From Bacteroidota bacterium (GTDB lineage Bacteria > Bacteroidota > Bacteroidia > Chitinophagales > Chitinophagaceae), in contig JAKQEA010000042.1 of NCBI GenBank assembly GCA_029558715.1, positions 41,685 through 105,684 on the forward strand: 64,000 nt of DNA, read 5' to 3'. The notes below the pieces were generated by a model, which did no database searches, had not been told where the DNA came from, and saw nothing but the letters and a program-made list of their open reading frames with translations. Shown here piece by piece: positions 62,616 through 64,000 of the stretch (position 1 is the stretch's first letter; each line of letters starts with the position of its first letter). The translations under genes were made by a program, and so were the position numbers.

Positions 62616-64000
62616 ATGCTTAAAACCCTGAAACTACTCCTGGTCATTTCATTGTTAATACCGGGCTTTATTCTTGCCCAAAATGAAGATGATATTTTTG
62701 AAGCCAACCGGATGAAAAAGATATTCCCTGATGACCGGGTAGCCGCCTCACTGGTGGAAGAAGAATTCACTTTCGACAGGGGAAGAAGTGGCGATAAGCT
62801 GCCGGTAGTAACAGCCACCCGTAATGTGGGTATCAATTTTCTGGCCCTCCGGGAAAGAGCTGGTATCCAGTATTTTGATTTTTACAATTCTTTTTCCAGT
62901 ATCACATCTTTTAAGCAACTGGAAAAAAGAAAAGGGATGTTCGGCATAAAAAAGAACTACAATGTTGGTTTTGCCATTGACCGTTCTGCCAGTTCCAGTG
63001 AAATATTCTCCGATGACAGCCGGGTAAAATATTTCAATATCGGCTTTGCCGGCTATGGAGATATTGCCCGGGTAGAAACAGAAAAGAAATATTTCGACAG
63101 CAAGTACCTTACCTCCGCCTATTTTCATAGCTGGTTCCCGGCAAAAGAAAAGATCATACGGGTGAGAATACCTGATTGGCTGGAGATGGATATCCGTGAA
63201 TTCAACTTTGAAGGCTATAAAGTAACCAAACAAAAAACACAGGAAAAAGGGGAGACCATCATCACATTCAAACTTCAGAATGTGACAGCCATGAAAAATG
63301 AAGCCAGGGCTATCGGCGCTGCTTATCAATATCCGCACCTTGTATTTGTTGTAAAATCATTTAACTATGACGGCAAAAAAGAGAAAGGCTTTGCTGATGT
63401 GGGCGACCTCTACAGCTGGTACAACTACCTGTATAAAAAATGTGTGAACAGGCCCGATGAATTAAAAGCCAGGGTTACTGAGCTTACAAAAGGAAAAGCA
63501 ACCGACATTGATAAAGTAAAATCCATCTTTTATTGGGTACAGGATAATATCAGGTATATCGCTTTTGAAGATGGGCTGGCTGGTTTTATACCGGCCACGG
63601 CACAGGAGGTGTTCAAATCAAAATATGGCGATTGTAAAGGAATGGCCAACCTGATGACTGAGATGCTTAAACTGGCCGGTCTTGAAGCGTATATGACATG
63701 GATCGGCACCCGCCACATTCCTTATGATTATACACTGCCTTCACTCGCAGTAGATAATCACTGTATCAGCACAGTAATGCTGGGCGGAAAAGAATATTTT
63801 CTTGACGGTACAGAGAAATACATACCCTTTGGTGAATATGCCTGGCGTATACAGGGAAAAGAAGTGCTGATAGGCAAAGGTGAAAAGTATGAAGTAAAAA
63901 AAGTACCACTGCAGGATAAGGAAAAAAACAAGATACTTACCCAAACCAGTTTCCAGTTAAAGGATAATGTACTGAAGGGACATGTAAAAGCCACACTGAC
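62616..64000 (+). CDS. DUF3857/transglutaminase-like protein, 3' truncated
   Basis: 461 codons are visible and the frame runs off the right edge. The signal peptide is about 1-21 (ending FILAQ). The N-terminal half is beta-rich (DUF3857-like). A transglutaminase-like domain follows with a Cys-His-Asp triad: C340 in KYGDCKGM, H382 in VDNHC and D397 in FLDGT. These exported proteins are common in Bacteroidota; the enzymatic activity is not known. ATG at 62616 is chosen because it begins the signal peptide. Confidence 0.85.
   Translation, partial: MLKTLKLLLVISLLIPGFILAQNEDDIFEANRMKKIFPDDRVAASLVEEEFTFDRGRSGDKLPVVTATRNVGINFLALRERAGIQYFDFYNSFSSITSFKQLEKRKGMFGIKKNYNVGFAIDRSASSSEIFSDDSRVKYFNIGFAGYGDIARVETEKKYFDSKYLTSAYFHSWFPAKEKIIRVRIPDWLEMDIREFNFEGYKVTKQKTQEKGETIITFKLQNVTAMKNEARAIGAAYQYPHLVFVVKSFNYDGKKEKGFADVGDLYSWYNYLYKKCVNRPDELKARVTELTKGKATDIDKVKSIFYWVQDNIRYIAFEDGLAGFIPATAQEVFKSKYGDCKGMANLMTEMLKLAGLEAYMTWIGTRHIPYDYTLPSLAVDNHCISTVMLGGKEYFLDGTEKYIPFGEYAWRIQGKEVLIGKGEKYEVKKVPLQDKEKNKILTQTSFQLKDNVLKGHVKATL

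Overview
The window is a chromosomal segment of a Bacteroidota bacterium, most likely class Chitinophagia, family Chitinophagaceae. Pointers to this are type IX secretion sorting domains at 41448-46709, a gliding-motility ABC ATPase (gldA), a batB/batC pair, a long Bacteroidota-type IspG, DUF5916/DUF1800/DUF1501 proteins, and promoters of the Bacteroidota form (TTG, about 19 nt, TAnnTTTG). Gene density is high. I see no rRNA, tRNA, CRISPR array, insertion sequence or prophage. Genes at both edges are cut by the window.

Layout. 1-2.4 kb: 3' part of a DUF5916 surface protein. 2.5-7.7 kb (minus): a tight four-gene operon, ispG - lysoplasmalogenase - nadB - LpxL-like acyltransferase. 7.7-11 kb (minus): batB-batC, a class D beta-lactamase, a secreted protein, and a 42-residue lipoprotein gene with its own terminator. 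11.2-12.4 kb: kbl. 12.5-15.5 kb (plus): small secreted protein, ECF sigma factor, anti-sigma-like protein with a duplicated N-terminal module, beta-barrel protein. 15.7-19.4 kb: L,D-transpeptidase, alpha/beta hydrolase, acs. 19.5-22.5 kb: an MHS-type transporter with a small two-helix partner, then nhaA. 22.6-28.2 kb (plus): a tripartite export operon (unusual ABC protein, HlyD, TolC) followed by a TerC-family protein.

28.2-37.6 kb is the most coherent functional locus. A minus-strand operon encodes a beta-carbonic anhydrase, a SulP anion transporter, DabA and DabB. It is flanked by a second beta-carbonic anhydrase and an NhaD antiporter, with NhaA 6 kb away. Together these form an inorganic-carbon uptake and interconversion locus, although no carbon-fixation gene is visible. 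37.6-41.4 kb (plus): gldA, eno, FtsB-like, a small anti-sigma-like protein, nth. 41.4-47.9 kb (plus): a seven-repeat T9SS-sorted protein, a DUF1800/DUF1501 pair and an outer-membrane protein.

48-58.7 kb: a GAF-like protein and two divergently transcribed paralogues that carry an atypical kinase-like motif set in front of an outer-membrane barrel. One of these also has an N-terminal metallophosphatase and is followed by a PAP2 phosphatase; an SdiA-regulated-type lipoprotein lies beyond. 58.8-64 kb: an HD phosphohydrolase fused to a Pycsar-effector-type membrane domain, a secreted RidA protein, korA without korB, and a 5' fragment of a DUF3857/transglutaminase-type protein.

The best candidates for under-described biology are the kinase-like/barrel paralogues, the DabAB-SulP-carbonic anhydrase locus in an apparent heterotroph, the HD-Pycsar effector fusion, and the export ABC protein that has lost most of its ATPase signature residues.
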